From: Gentiana macrophylla
Lineage: Eukaryota > Streptophyta > Magnoliopsida > Gentianales > Gentianaceae
Reading direction: 5' to 3'
DNA: 64,000 bases
Assembly: GCA_026214975.1 (NCBI GenBank)
Contig: CM047805.1
Span: 191,279,620-191,343,619, forward strand
Shown here: positions 11,493 to 22,700 of the stretch, piece after piece
Position numbering within the stretch: position 1 is the stretch's first letter
Layout: each line of letters starts with the position of its first letter
Position numbers and translations under genes: made by a program
The notes under the pieces: generated by a model
The model's input: the letters and a program-made list of their open reading frames with translations, nothing else
The model's database searches: none
Told to the model about the DNA's origin: nothing

Positions 11493-12148
11493 TCATCCAA
11501 AAAGGTCGTATCGTGGCACCGGTGCCCACCGGATCAAGCCCCGATCAAAAGGGTTAACCGCGGAGATCAAAATAGGGACATGATCGGACCTGGAACTGGA
11601 TAAATGATAGACCGAATGTTGGGGAAAGAGGGTGCGCCATCCTAGATTGGCCACCCCCCGGTCCAACCGAACCTGAGTTGCCAAACCATCTGCTCGGGTA
11701 TACCAAGTATACGGTGCTCCAACATACCCTAAATCTGCTAAGTCACAATCAGCAGGAGCTCTCTGAAAGGCTGTGATCTGGGGATACGGTCGAAGATTCG
11801 GACCATCTTGCTCTGTACGTAAAAGAACTTCATTAAATCCCCTGCCACAAGCCACGGAAGTGACATCCGTTTATTCAGGCGACGTAATAAAACCCAAGAA
11901 TGTTCTCGCTCCCTAACCACCGGATTACCATAAAACCCCGTAAAGCGCCAAGATGGAGCCGAACCACAACGAATAATTGCATCAATATGGCCAATATTAT
12001 AAGTAGATATCAATATGTCAGTATCATCATTCCATAGAAGTGCAAGACTCCCACTAGCACCCACGCTCCCTACCACGAGCGCACTCGAGAACCCAAGCAC
12101 ACAACGAACATATTCAAAACGGCTTTCGCTTAATTTGGTTTCTGACAA
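11493..12148 (-). pseudogene. LINE endonuclease domain (APE-like), frameshifted
   Basis: This is the apurinic-like endonuclease that nicks target DNA for LINE integration. The start reads SETKLSESRF, matching the usual ETKL start of plant L1 endonucleases. The reading frame shifts near 11840 at the conserved GDFNEV block. The second frame then carries GAPYTWYTR, VRLDR and SDHVPIL. The frameshift makes the copy non-functional. It continues into the linker at 11529-11137, which is interrupted by the MITE. Confidence 0.85.
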
Positions 12149-12342
12149 AAATAAAAGAGAAGGTGAAAGTATTTACAAGGCCTTTAAGTGCACGCATTGC
12201 CCGAGGGTGGCCAATAATAAATATCTGACAATTTTAGTATTTGATTTGATTTAAATATAACAAGGACGTAAAATACTCCATAGACTTTATTGTATGAATA
12301 AAATTGTTTCATTAAAATATTATATGATTTGTCAATGATGCA

Positions 12343-12435
12343 TTGCCATGGTGGTAAAAGTTCAGTCCTCGGTACCAAGATGCCCTGGGTTCAAACCTAT
12401 TTTAAGGTAAAATAAAGTGTGTGTGTGTGTATGTG
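12343..12435 (+). mobile_element. tRNA-derived SINE-like element with (TG)n tail
   Basis: An A-box-like stretch (ccatggtggtaaaag, 12346-12360) and a B box (GGTTCAAACC, 12388-12397) stand at tRNA-like distance, followed by a short body and a (TG)n run at about 12417-12433. Many plant SINEs end in short simple repeats. No target-site duplication was seen. Confidence 0.4.
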
Positions 12436-13179
12436 TTTAAACTTTTGTTTCGGTAACATTTCGTATAGCAATGTTATTTATTTACAAAGGTTGAGTTTTG
12501 GGTTGTCACTCTATAAATGTGGAGTGAAGATGTGTCCGAAATTAGATCATGTAATTAATTATAAAATAAAATAGCTTAAATCAATAATTAAAATGTGTGA
12601 TTGATTCGACATACATCAAATTACTTTATATTTGTGGGCGACTACCCCAAACTTACCCCATTTAAAGGCACACATCAATATTATATTTGCCTTGGCATTT
12701 TGAAAGGTCATTTATGGTATATGAATATAGTTTTGCACATGATTTGGATCGTGCGGGTTTCATAAAAACTCATATTCAACCTTTATGTTGCGGGTTGTGT
12801 GCGGGTTAGCATGACAATAGGTTTTAACGCTCTTAGTGCTGATTAATTGATTCCGTAATCTTTCTTCGATTGTTTAGTTACCGTTGAGAAGTAAATATTC
12901 AAAATTTAAAAACCAAGAATAAATGCATATAGGATCATCAAAATCTAACATTGAAGAAAATATTGAACTTTGTTTATTTATGAACTGGTATTTTGATAAT
13001 GAAAAAACGGCTAAAAAAAGGTTATTCATTTTGTAGACTTGAGTCGTTTTACTTTTTTAGACTGTTCGTTTTAATGTGAATAGAAAATAGGTTATAGTAC
13101 TTTTTTTAAATGTCTATGTTGAAAGTTGAAAAGTTAAAAATCATTCAACTTTCTTTTGTCTAGTAATTCTAATTTGTCG

Positions 13180-13180
<1 letters not shown>

Positions 13181-13237
<57 letters not shown>
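13181..13237. repeat. (TA)n microsatellite
   Basis: 57 bp of uninterrupted TA dinucleotide. Confidence 0.98.
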
Positions 13238-13240
<3 letters not shown>

Positions 13241-14525
13241 TTGAGTTGAGGTTCAAATATGTTTTTTAGACAACCCATACTCAACCCTGAAATCTGCGAG
13301 TAATATATTAAAACCATAATTAACCCAAATCCATTTTTAACCCGTAATTGTACCTTGAGTTAGGTTAAAATAGATCGGATTAGGTCGAATTGTGTTTTTT
13401 TTTTCACCCCTACATCAATATATGTACAGCCGGGGAATTGATGGGGATAATTTTGTTTATTACATTGGTGTGTGAGACCAAGGCTTATTTTTAAATCCAA
13501 TCAAAAGATAACATTATTCATAAAAGTCGGTAAAATTACAACACACAACAGATTCTACTCGGACCAAAATCAGCCTAAAGTTGGACTGAGACCTAACAAC
13601 CAAAACAGCATACTTAAAACAAAAATAAAATAAGAAACGACCGGAAGATAAAACGGTATAACCTCGATCTTATCGATGACGAAACAACCCTGAAAAGTTA
13701 GTCTTCATAAAGAATAATCAATACTAGTTCAGGGTTAAACCCTAAAAAAAAAAACTACTTTTTTGAACTTAATTGCATATGGGAGAGCAATTGGATATGG
13801 ATAATGATTTTAGGACTTATGACATGTTACCATCCTTTTATTTAGCCAATTTTCCTTTGTTACAAAGTACAAACATTGATAGGTTCTTCCTAATTTATGT
13901 TAGAGATAGGGAAGCAGTTGGACTAATAATAATAATAACAATAATAATAATAATAATAAATGAGATTATTCCATTTTCAATTAGGATCGTTGATATTTCG
14001 TATCTGTAAAAAAAAATTAGATAATTGAAATCAACTAGAATTATTACTAAAAGTGGGACTTTTTATTTAAGAAAATATGAATTACGTTTTTATTAACGTA
14101 CAATTTGAGACTTTTCGTATTCACATTTACATCAACACATTTAGTAATAAAAAAATTCATATGATAAAAAAATATAGTAAGTAAAAAAAATACTACTGAA
14201 TTTTGAAAAAAGATAGCCCCACACCCGCCTGCGGTTTTATTTTATTACTTGAAGACACAACCCCAATCTCCAACCTCACAATCTTATAATTAAAGTTTAA
14301 AAAAACAACTAAAAAACATAAATGGCAGAAAAGATAAAAATAAAATTGCAGCTAATTATTCTCTCGAACTTATGTTCTTACCCAAAAAAAATGTTTCTCG
14401 AGGACACCTATGCCCTCGCTCTGCCCCGACCAATTTTTTTTCTAACAAAAAGATTGTTGTTTTCGTGTTGATCATATTCTGAAAATGCATAATGAAAATA
14501 AATACTTTCTAACATGCATCACAAC

Positions 14526-14530
<5 letters not shown>

Positions 14531-14562
<32 letters not shown>
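14531..14562. repeat. Poly(T) tract
   Basis: 32 consecutive T residues. It may be a retroposon tail on the minus strand, but no adjoining element was identified. Confidence 0.95.
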
Positions 14563-14848
14563 CTTGAGTGAGGGAGACAACGGGTCTTATGTGTATCAAT
14601 AATAGTAATCGTCTTGTTTTCTAAATTGGTTTTAGAGAATCATGGTTGATGCAAATGGGTACTAGTGTTATTTGTTGGAATGATATTTTTGTTTATTTTA
14701 CTACATTGGGAAAGCTGTAAAATTAAATGATTTCAGAGGGGTAGAGTAGGAATGAGATTGCAAAAAAGTGCCAACACTGTATATGCAATTAAATATATTG
14801 CCAAAAACACTTCCTGTGGTACCAACTGGCCAGGAGTATATATATATA

Positions 14849-14876
14849 CTAGATGGGAAGGCCGCACAACGCGCGG
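14849..14876 (-). mobile_element. Helitron 3' terminus, minus orientation
   Basis: Read on the minus strand, a GC-rich hairpin (GCCGCGCGTTGTGCGGC) is followed by CTTCCCAT and then CTAG, with T as the next base. This is the Helitron 3' signature. The partner 5' end to the right was not found with confidence, so the element length is unknown. Confidence 0.5.
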
Positions 14877-15294
14877 CTTGTACACACTCGTTGGATATGA
14901 AATGGGGGATACATAAAAAATAAAATTAAAAAAAAAAAAAAAACATTTTTTTTTAAATTTTACGCTACAATGAACGATAAAAAAAAAAAAAAAACACACG
15001 TGAGTGCTTCTTTGACATTTCCCAAATGTAATTAAATCGGAATCGGATACATCTTAAGACAACACACATAATAAGATTAAGAATAAATTAAAGCTAATGT
15101 GTAGATTAAAAATACAATTGAGTCATACAAATGGAACAATTTAACTCAAACCCAAAAAAAAAAAAAAAAAAAAAAAACACTTTTTTTTTTGGGCAGCTAC
15201 TAAATGAACAGATAAAAAAAAACTTTTTTCTGTCTTTGGGCCACCCGATGAACAGTAAAAAAAAAAAAAATACACGTGGACAGTTTGGTTGGGA

Positions 15295-15361
<67 letters not shown>

Positions 15362-15420
15362 TTATTTAAGTGACATATTTGACAAAAACGCATGAATAAT
15401 ACGATTTAATACTTTGATTT
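14877..15420. repeat. Poly(A)/poly(T) modules with ACACGTG and an (AT)n microsatellite
   Basis: Several similar modules combine 'gaacgata' or 'gaacagata/gta', an A run and ACACGTG (around 14970-15003, 15208-15232 and 15250-15280). A pure (AT)n run fills 15300-15359. The region may be the interior of the Helitron that ends at 14849. There is no coding content; open frames here are homopolymer artefacts. Confidence 0.6.
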
Positions 15421-15437
15421 AAAATCAAAATGAATAT

Positions 15438-16130
15438 GGTGGATCAGGCACGATTCGTGTGGCTAATGTGGTGGATCCGGAAGACGCGTCGTTCGGCGGT
15501 GTTTGATGACCAGGCGGTGTATGTTTCTACAGTCTTTGCACAGTCCTTGACAGCGTCGACGGAATATGCGGAGGAAATGGAGGTGTATCGAACGCAAGCA
15601 TCGACTAGCACTCTGGCGGACAGATGGGCGAGGCCGGTAGACGCGACGCTAAAGGCCAATGTGGATGCGTCTGTTACTGAGACAGGTGCGGGGGCTAGCT
15701 GGCATTATCATCCGTAACTCGCATGGTTAATATTCCTCATTCATTTGCATATCATTTTGATCATGGAGATCCGATAGAATACATGGAGCTAAAAGATATT
15801 AGTTTAGCTCTAGAAGAGGCGAGGGGTTTGGGGATTCAAACCTTGATGGTAGAAAGTGACTGCTTGCCGTGTGTCTCCCGGCTTCGGCGACTGGTGGAAG
15901 ATTTTTCAGCTCTAGGATGTTTGGTGCAAGATTGCTTGGCTTTTTTTTACCTAGTTTTATTTCTGTTTTCTTTACGTTTGTTCGACGTGTGGGAAATGTC
16001 CCCACACACTTACTAGGTAGACATGGTTTATTGGTTGTGACTCGGACATCTTGTGGTACATCACCCTAGGTGACGTTTTGACCGCGTGTTTGGCGGATTT
16101 TGAGTAATAAAAAGTTCGGTTCAGAAAAAA
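15438..16130 (+). mobile_element. 5'-truncated LINE insertion (RNase H end) with perfect target-site duplication
   Basis: Same family as the LINE at 7664-12165. The plus strand reads the RNase H part (KANVDASVTE, YMELKDISLALEEA, MVESDCL), then a 3' UTR and an A tail ending near 16130. A 17-bp direct repeat, aaaatcaaaatgaatat, lies at 15421-15437 and 16131-16147 and marks the target-site duplication (its A-rich start overlaps the tail, so the exact length is ambiguous). One frameshift near 15710 splits the reading frame. The apparent Met start at 15430 comes from the duplication, not from a gene. Confidence 0.88.
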
Positions 16131-16365
16131 AAAATCAAAATGAATATAAATTTCTTAAATATAATCAACCAATTGTGGTTTTCATTCTCTTACCGGTTTA
16201 AATAATAGTATATTTAGACAAACCAAAACATAAATAACCTTTTGAAATATAACTATGTCAATACAAATAAACATATTTTTTTACAACTACCTCACTAAAA
16301 CGGAAGGATTTGTTAAAAGAAATATTAAAAAATGTGGTACAACCAAGATAGCAAATTTGGTACAC

Positions 16366-16662
16366 CTAGGGATTGGACGGCTGGAAGTAGAGAGTGATTG
16401 TTTAGCGTGCATAGTAAGCCTTCGCAGACCAGGAGAAAATCTCACTGCTCATGGGTGTCTAGTTCAGGAATGTTTGGCACTTTTTCTAGTTTTCAGTCTT
16501 TCTCTTTTTCTTTTATTCGGCGTGTGAGAAATCCCACAGCGCATCTTCTAGCTAGACATTGATTGTTGATTTCTTCTCGGACACTTTGAGGTTCTTTGCC
16601 TCCGAATAACGTTTTGATCGTCTGTTCGGCGGATATTGATTAATAAAAATTTGGTTTCTAAA
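16366..16662 (+). mobile_element. Short 5'-truncated LINE tail, same family
   Basis: About 300 bp begins inside the RNase H domain (LGIGRLEVESDCLA) and runs through the same 3' UTR as the copy at 15438 (taataaaaatttgg near the end) to an A tract at about 16661. No target-site duplication was recognised. Confidence 0.7.
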
Positions 16663-17072
16663 AAAACATTATTTTATAGTAAAATTTATAGTAACATTAG
16701 TATATTTAAAAAAATGTGTATACGGAATCAGGAAGTGTTTTGAGAAAAAGAGATTGACTACAATCCGTTTTTTTTTTTGGTTGCTGTTGTTGTTGTTTTT
16801 TTCTTCTGGTTTTATAAAATATCCGGTCAAATTGAAATGAGCCGTTAAAGTCACAAAACAAACATAAATTAGGTTTAACTTTGTCTTTTTTCTATATATA
16901 TTGCAAATCTCGATAACACAAATCTTCGGAACTTTTTTTTAGGGAAAAATCTCCAGAAGTTAAGACCATTTGAAATTTAAAACTATAAATAAAATTCTAT
17001 ATTGGAAATTATTGTGGAAATTTCTATTTAAAACTGTAAATAAAATTTCCTTTTCACTAGAGTTGTAGATAA
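16663..17072. other. Short AT-rich spacer
   Basis: Homopolymer-rich; no gene or named repeat is seen. Confidence 0.6.
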
Positions 17073-17083
17073 CATTTTAAGAC

Positions 17084-17844
17084 TTTTTTTTTTTTTTTTT
17101 AGAAAGGCGAAAAGTTTTATTAATATCGGATAAACCGAACTTACAACGCGGTTAAAACTCGCACTACAACGCTGCCAAAAAACCGCACTACAACGCGGTC
17201 TGGCCGCACAACAAGCAACAAACATAACAAAGCCAAATAATAGATTGGGTCGAGGGTGCTGAACAGAAGGAAAGTATATTTTTTTCCATAAAAAAAACGT
17301 TTAGACACGTGGATCCTCTAGGCAATCTATTATTCGATGGGCACAGACATAGAACTAATACAACATTTACAGGAAAAGACAGAGAAAAAACAAACAAACT
17401 AAAACAATATTAACAGTGTGCTAGCAGCGCCGCCGGAGAGCAAAAACAAAGCAGCAAAACCGAAACCATGAACCAAGATGGAAGCCACCGGAACCTACCG
17501 CCACCAACCTCCGCCTCCAGGCGGAGAGAGAAGCCCGTAAGAGATGACTAACGCCTCCGCCAAAAGAACGACTACCATAACAAAACAAGTTTCCAATCGT
17601 GAATCCTCACCACCAGATCATGACAAAAAACGGCCAGGAAAGAAGCAAAACAAGTTGCCGGAGCTATAGCAACCGGGGAACAAAGGAAAGGAAAAAGGAA
17701 AATGAAAGGAACTAAACTAGAACCGGACGCCGGCAGCCTAGCACCGCCGGCGCCGGATATAAACCTGGTTTTGGACAGGGCTTTTGGGAGGTTTTCAGTG
17801 AGAGAGAGGGGTTAGAGAGAGAGAGTTCGAGTCCGTGAATACCC
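17084..17844 (-). mobile_element. 0.76-kb non-coding retroposon with poly(A) and 11-bp target-site duplication
   Basis: The insertion is bounded by a perfect 11-bp direct repeat, cattttaagac (17073-17083 and 17845-17855). A T run directly follows the left copy, so the element has a poly(A) tail on the minus strand. Its own 5' end is rich in CTCTCTCTC and contains CCGGCGCCGGCGG. Its 3' part has repeated phrases such as 'cgcgttgtagtgcg' before AATAAAAC. No long open frame is present. This is either a non-autonomous LINE derivative (5' and 3' UTR joined) or a long SINE/retrogene; no parent can be named from sequence. Confidence 0.75.
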
Positions 17845-17855
17845 CATTTTAAGAC

Positions 17856-18101
17856 ATCTATTGGAAACTTTCACCGTCACAAAAAAGGAAAAAAAAAACC
17901 TTTTGCCATCATGCGTGGTTTGTCGATTAAAGGCCAGATCCTCGTGGTTTAAAAATATATGGTTTAACTTCCTGAGGGTTTTACACAAACCATCGATATC
18001 AATTCAAGCCAATGAAAAAGAATATTCCGTCGGAATATTCTTTTTTTTTAAATTTTATTCCCGTTTTACCATTGTTTGTTTTTTAAAGCACATCTTTCAG
18101 C

Positions 18102-18143
<42 letters not shown>

Positions 18144-18690
18144 ATTTTTTATTTATTTTTATACATAAAAAAAAAGCGAGTACGAGGAGCCTTCCATAGG
18201 ACAACGAGCATTCCCTTGCGTGACGGGCTGCGTTTTGGCGGTGTTGATGATTCCCGCGATTTGGTGCTTTTTCGGCGATTCTTGTATTAAAGCGATTTAG
18301 CGTATGGATTGTCAATCTTGTTTTAAACCATGGTTGATTTTCACGAGGGCTGATTCTCAATTTAGTGCTCTGGCATGCTCCTGGATTTGTTAGCAGTCTA
18401 AGATTAAAAGAGCCCTTCGATTGTTTAAGCATAACATAGAATCGGTAAATTATTTGTTAAACTTGTTGCTGTGCTGATGGATTATTTGAATAATTCCTAC
18501 ATAAGCTATTTGCCTCGTTTCCTTCTTAGTTGACTTTGGTTTAGATTAGACTATAAAGGATTTGAATGCTATGCTTACTGATTTATTTTTATTTTTTGTG
18601 CCTCTGTTCAGTAGCCGAATTAATCTAAGAAATGGTGAGTACGAGTTATTTAATGATATGTGGATCCAAAAATCGTCTCCCTCAATCTTA
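17856..18690. other. Intergenic DNA, with (AT)n at 18104-18141
   Basis: No gene is recognised. An AT microsatellite lies at 18104-18141, after a short palindrome (gaatattccgtcggaatattc, centred near 18030). The GC-richer part after 18160 may belong to the retroelement that follows. Confidence 0.5.
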
Positions 18691-19716
18691 GGGTTCTTTC
18701 TCTTGATGATAGTCCAAAGATACTCCCGGAATATGAAGAACGACAAAAAACGAGGGGGTGATTTGGGATATTTTAAACTGCACTTGACGGTGGTCAAGCT
18801 GCCTACGTATCCAATGCTGGGATTGAAATCAAGACTTCGTAGTTACTTAGGGATTTGTTTATATAGAGGGACTTATGCCCTAGAATTGGCGTGTGGAATG
18901 CCTGTGATGGACACTGATTGGTGTGTTCCCTAAGGAAAAGGATTATGGTTGATTAATTTCCTTAATTATAGGAGATAAGTATAGTATTCAAATATTCGCA
19001 TTTAAGTGATAAAGATTGGAGCCTTTATGGCCCAAGATTCTTTCCATAATTATCTACTTATTGCCTACGCGGGAAATACGACGAGAGACGGACTCTGACT
19101 GACCTAGACGAACTGGACTAGACTAGCAGAACCCTTATACACTCGGGTCTTTTCGAGGAGACAGGTAGCCGAACTGGAAACAGCTCGGTCAGGTGCGAGA
19201 ATGGAAGATCTGGGAAGGACCGACCACGAAGGCCGGTTACGTGATGAGAAGAGCACAAATGTTGGCCGACCTTAAGGAGTCGGGATCGAATCAGGCCCTA
19301 CGACCGGTAGAATCGTCCTAAACAATGACTGACCTGAAGGGGAATAGGGCGAGTGGCCGGGCTCTTTTAGCTCGGCCTAAGGAATCCCATGCATCGTCCC
19401 TTAATGTTGAGCCACTATAGAGGTGCCACGTAGGTAGGTACAATCTTGGCATTGTCATAAGCCACCTAGATCCAGCCGACCCTTGGTTGGTCGGCTCGGA
19501 TCTATCGAGGTGGTGGCTCGACACGAAAGTTGAACTTGTGAATGTTGAAATTGAAAAGGGGTTGCCAGGTGGCAAGGCTAGTTATGACGTAGTCATAGCT
19601 ATCCCGGGAATCGAGGCGTCGCTGTCTACTAACGTAACTGAGGGCGTTTTACAAGATATGTGAGGGGGTTATAACCCCATCATACCAAACGTCGCTTTAT
19701 ATTTCCTGGCTACTAT
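18691..19716 (+). mobile_element. LTR/leader of a Tat-like gypsy retroelement
   Basis: The stretch carries 'ctgcctacgtatcc' followed about 60 bases later by a TATA-like tttatatagaggg. The same module occurs near 37450 (ttgcctacgtatcc, then tttaaatagg), so it is probably a repeated LTR promoter. A non-coding GC-richer leader then runs to the gag-like frame at 19717. Exact LTR ends could not be fixed. Confidence 0.45.
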
Positions 19717-22700
19717 TTGGCTGTTACTTTCTACCACGATCTTCCTTCCTCTTACTACGTTTACTATCATATGTCTGATGAGGAGCTACTTACCCCCAGG
19801 ACCGAAGCATTCATCAGAGAGTCTTGGACTAGGCCTGTGGTTTTCGAAGAAATTCCTTGGGTTCCTTCTCAACCGGTTTCTGCCGCTTCTTCTTCCGTCC
19901 CGTCATCAAATACCTTCAATCATTTCTTCAGGCATAAGATACAAAATGCTGTCTAGGATATCATGGGGAGTCACGGATTGGCTTCGGTTTTGGCACACAG
20001 CAGCGTAGAACACATTTCTGACGAATATGGGATAAAACGGGAGGACTTCGCTCCTCGGCTTCCCGTGGATCCTCGTCCGTTCACATCCCATCCTCCGGAC
20101 AGGCACTTTGCTATCTACGAGGCCCAGTTGAAGGCGGGTCTGAGGTTGCCATTGTGTCCTGCTATTGTTTATGTGCTACGTCATTATGGTTTAGGCGTGG
20201 CTCAACTAGCCCCTTCTGGAGTCAGGACAGTGATAGGTTTCGCAATATTATGCCGCGCAGTTGGGGTACGGTTCTCGGAGGGTCTCTTCTGGACCTTCCA
20301 ACGTATAGCCCAGAGCCCTGGGTTGAAAGGATGGCATCACTTCTCCCGCCAATCGGGAGTAAAGGAAATGATGCCTGAGGGCCCTAAGTACAGCGCATGG
20401 TGGGGACGTTTTTCTTTGTTCGAGATGGTGGGGATTCTCGACTAGGACGTTGGAAGACGAGCTCTTTGCAGAAGGACGAGTGTCCGACTCTTCCTGAGTC
20501 GGCTCCAATAGATGCTATCCAGAACGCAAGGGTCGTCCTGAGACTGCACGAAATGTCCTCCGAGCTGTGAAGGATGCAGGTTCTTAGATCTAAACGAGTT
20601 AGATCTACGCAGCGGACGGATCACGATTTACATATCATAAAACATAATCAAAGGATTTAACAACTACAAGGGGGTTAAGATCATGTTACCAATAGTAGGA
20701 AGAGAAGCCAAGATCTTCCGATGTGTTCTCCAAACGGCGGTTGGTGGACACCCTTCTTGATACACGAGCCTCCTTGATATGCAACACCAAGAAAAACTAA
20801 GAGTTTTTCTTCTACTAAAACCCTAGTCAAGAGAAAACTAATTTTTCCTCTCCTTTTTATGTGGTGGTCGAAAATTGCCATTCTAAAAGGCTTGGGAGAA
20901 CTCTCTTTATATATGAGAGTAAACCTTGTCCTCCAAGGATTAAATAATTAAGAGATAATTATTTCATTAATCCTTTATTCCAAATAAAAGATAAATAAAA
21001 TGATTATCCCAAACAAATTAGGATAAATCAAGTTATTATCTAATATTCCATGAATTATCATTCAAATAAAAGATAAATCACATGTTAAATAATTATCCAA
21101 GAAAACTAATTTCTCTCTAATTAATCAACATATATTGGCGCCACCTCTAGGGTTATTAAGCCCACATAAAATGTCTATTATGTGTATTATATTATTTAGT
21201 CCAACTAAATAATATTTTGCATATCAATTAATTAGCCCAGCCAATTAATTTTCACTGAGGCCCAAATAACAAGATTATTAGTCCGAATTACATAAGCCAC
21301 GTCGGGGACCATGGACCTATAACCAGTAGCTCCAATAATTAATTATTCATCGAACCGAATAAGTACATTAATTATTAATTCCGGGATTACGCCACCATAA
21401 ACCCGAAACTGAACTCTACCGATTATAGATGTATACTTATACTCAACCCATAGAGTGAATAAGCGTCCATTGATATAATCACTACATACGGATTAACCCT
21501 CATAGATCGCCCATTACGAGAGGAAGTCTCCGTGAACCCGACTCAGAATATCTTATCCTTATTTACCATTAACCCCCTAATGATCAATTAGTGCACATAT
21601 CTGACTAGTAGCTAATTAGTCAAATGTGAACTCGGCCGATCGATCACTTTCTTAAGGCTAACAAATAAGGGGACTGTCTCTCTACTTCCCGCAGGAAGGA
21701 ATGGATTCCATGTCTGTGAAAATCAGAACTACTCACTCATCTGGAGTAGAGCCAATGAGAAGTGGCTTGGAACACATTATTTAAGTGAACCGTAACTAAC
21801 ACATCAAACACTACCCCGGGACAAGCGGCAAGACTGCGTGATCACCTCAGGATTAAGGTTAATCCATATATGATCATCTAATGATTTAATAAGATTCCTC
21901 GATTCACGGAATTATATCGAGAAATTCAGATTAAATCGGTCCGATCTATATGAATGCCATCATATATAAATGCCCCACGTAGTACCTCTCACCGATAGTC
22001 CGGATAAGACTATCACACCCTAAGGTGTTCAGGCGCATTATTGGTGTTTTAATCAAGAGACCTAAACTCGATTAAGTTCACCACGGACTAACGATTTAAG
22101 TATATCACCACTAACTCAATCCTCACGTGTAATCCATACACCGAGTTAAGTGGTTACATCTGAGATATACTTAGGGTTTGCGCAAGATGTATTACTTTAC
22201 AAGCACAAAGCAAGTAATAAGGTGAGATAAATTACATCATTCATTATTAAAAACAATTACACAAATTGTCTTTCGGCACTACACCTAACAAGTCGATTGC
22301 TTTACCATTTCGTTTAGTCGAGGTGGTCCCGACCCATACCTTCCTTGGATAGCAATAAATCGTGACCGGGGTAAGTATCATTTCTTTCTTTTATGTTTTG
22401 CGTGACATAAGTAATATGTCTCAGTACTCTACGATTAGGATTCGCCGGCCTCCAAGCCCCGGTGTCGAGGAGGAGGTAGGACAACGAACCAACGAGGTGG
22501 GCGAGACCTTTGGACACACTATTCGACCTCGAGACAACCAGGGTCGTAGGTCACTCATCGGGCCCGCCACGGCTCATCCGTTAGTCGGACTAGAGGAAGA
22601 TACACCTGGAGGAGCCTCATGCTTCTCGGAGGAACATGAACGCGTTCTGTTATTATGGTGGATGAAGAAGAGGAAGAGAGCATATGACCTCTCATGACGG

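Larger units (their letters stand above)
7664..12165 (-). mobile_element. Degenerate L1-type LINE (EN-RT-zinc knuckle-RNase H), 5'-truncated, with inserted MITE
   Basis: The minus strand encodes broken pieces of one non-LTR retrotransposon polyprotein in the expected order: endonuclease at about 12148-11493, reverse transcriptase at about 10635-9400, a C-terminal linker/zinc region at 9180-8474, and RNase H at about 8358-7777. An A-rich 3' end lies near 7664-7680. Readable motifs include SETKLS, GAPYTW and SDHVPIL (endonuclease) and KSPGPDG, LKLDMAKAFD and GIRQGDPLSP (reverse transcriptase). ORF1 is absent and the 5' end stops at the start of the endonuclease, so the copy is 5'-truncated. Many frameshifts and stops make it inactive. 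A 484-bp hAT MITE sits at 10708-11191. No clear target-site duplication was found. Confidence 0.88.
12436..14848. other. Intergenic AT-rich spacer with simple repeats
   Basis: No gene is recognisable. The stretch includes the (TA)n at 13181-13237, an imperfect (AAT)n run near 13925-13960 and a 32-base T run at 14531-14562. Short open frames here are low-complexity. Confidence 0.6.

Noticed and set aside
15106..15393. Open frames with Tyr-Ile and Lys/Phe runs on both strands
   Set aside because: Translations of (AT)n and homopolymer tracts.
18562..18933. 123-codon plus-strand frame
   Set aside because: Overlaps the LTR/leader module shared with 37450; no domain is visible.
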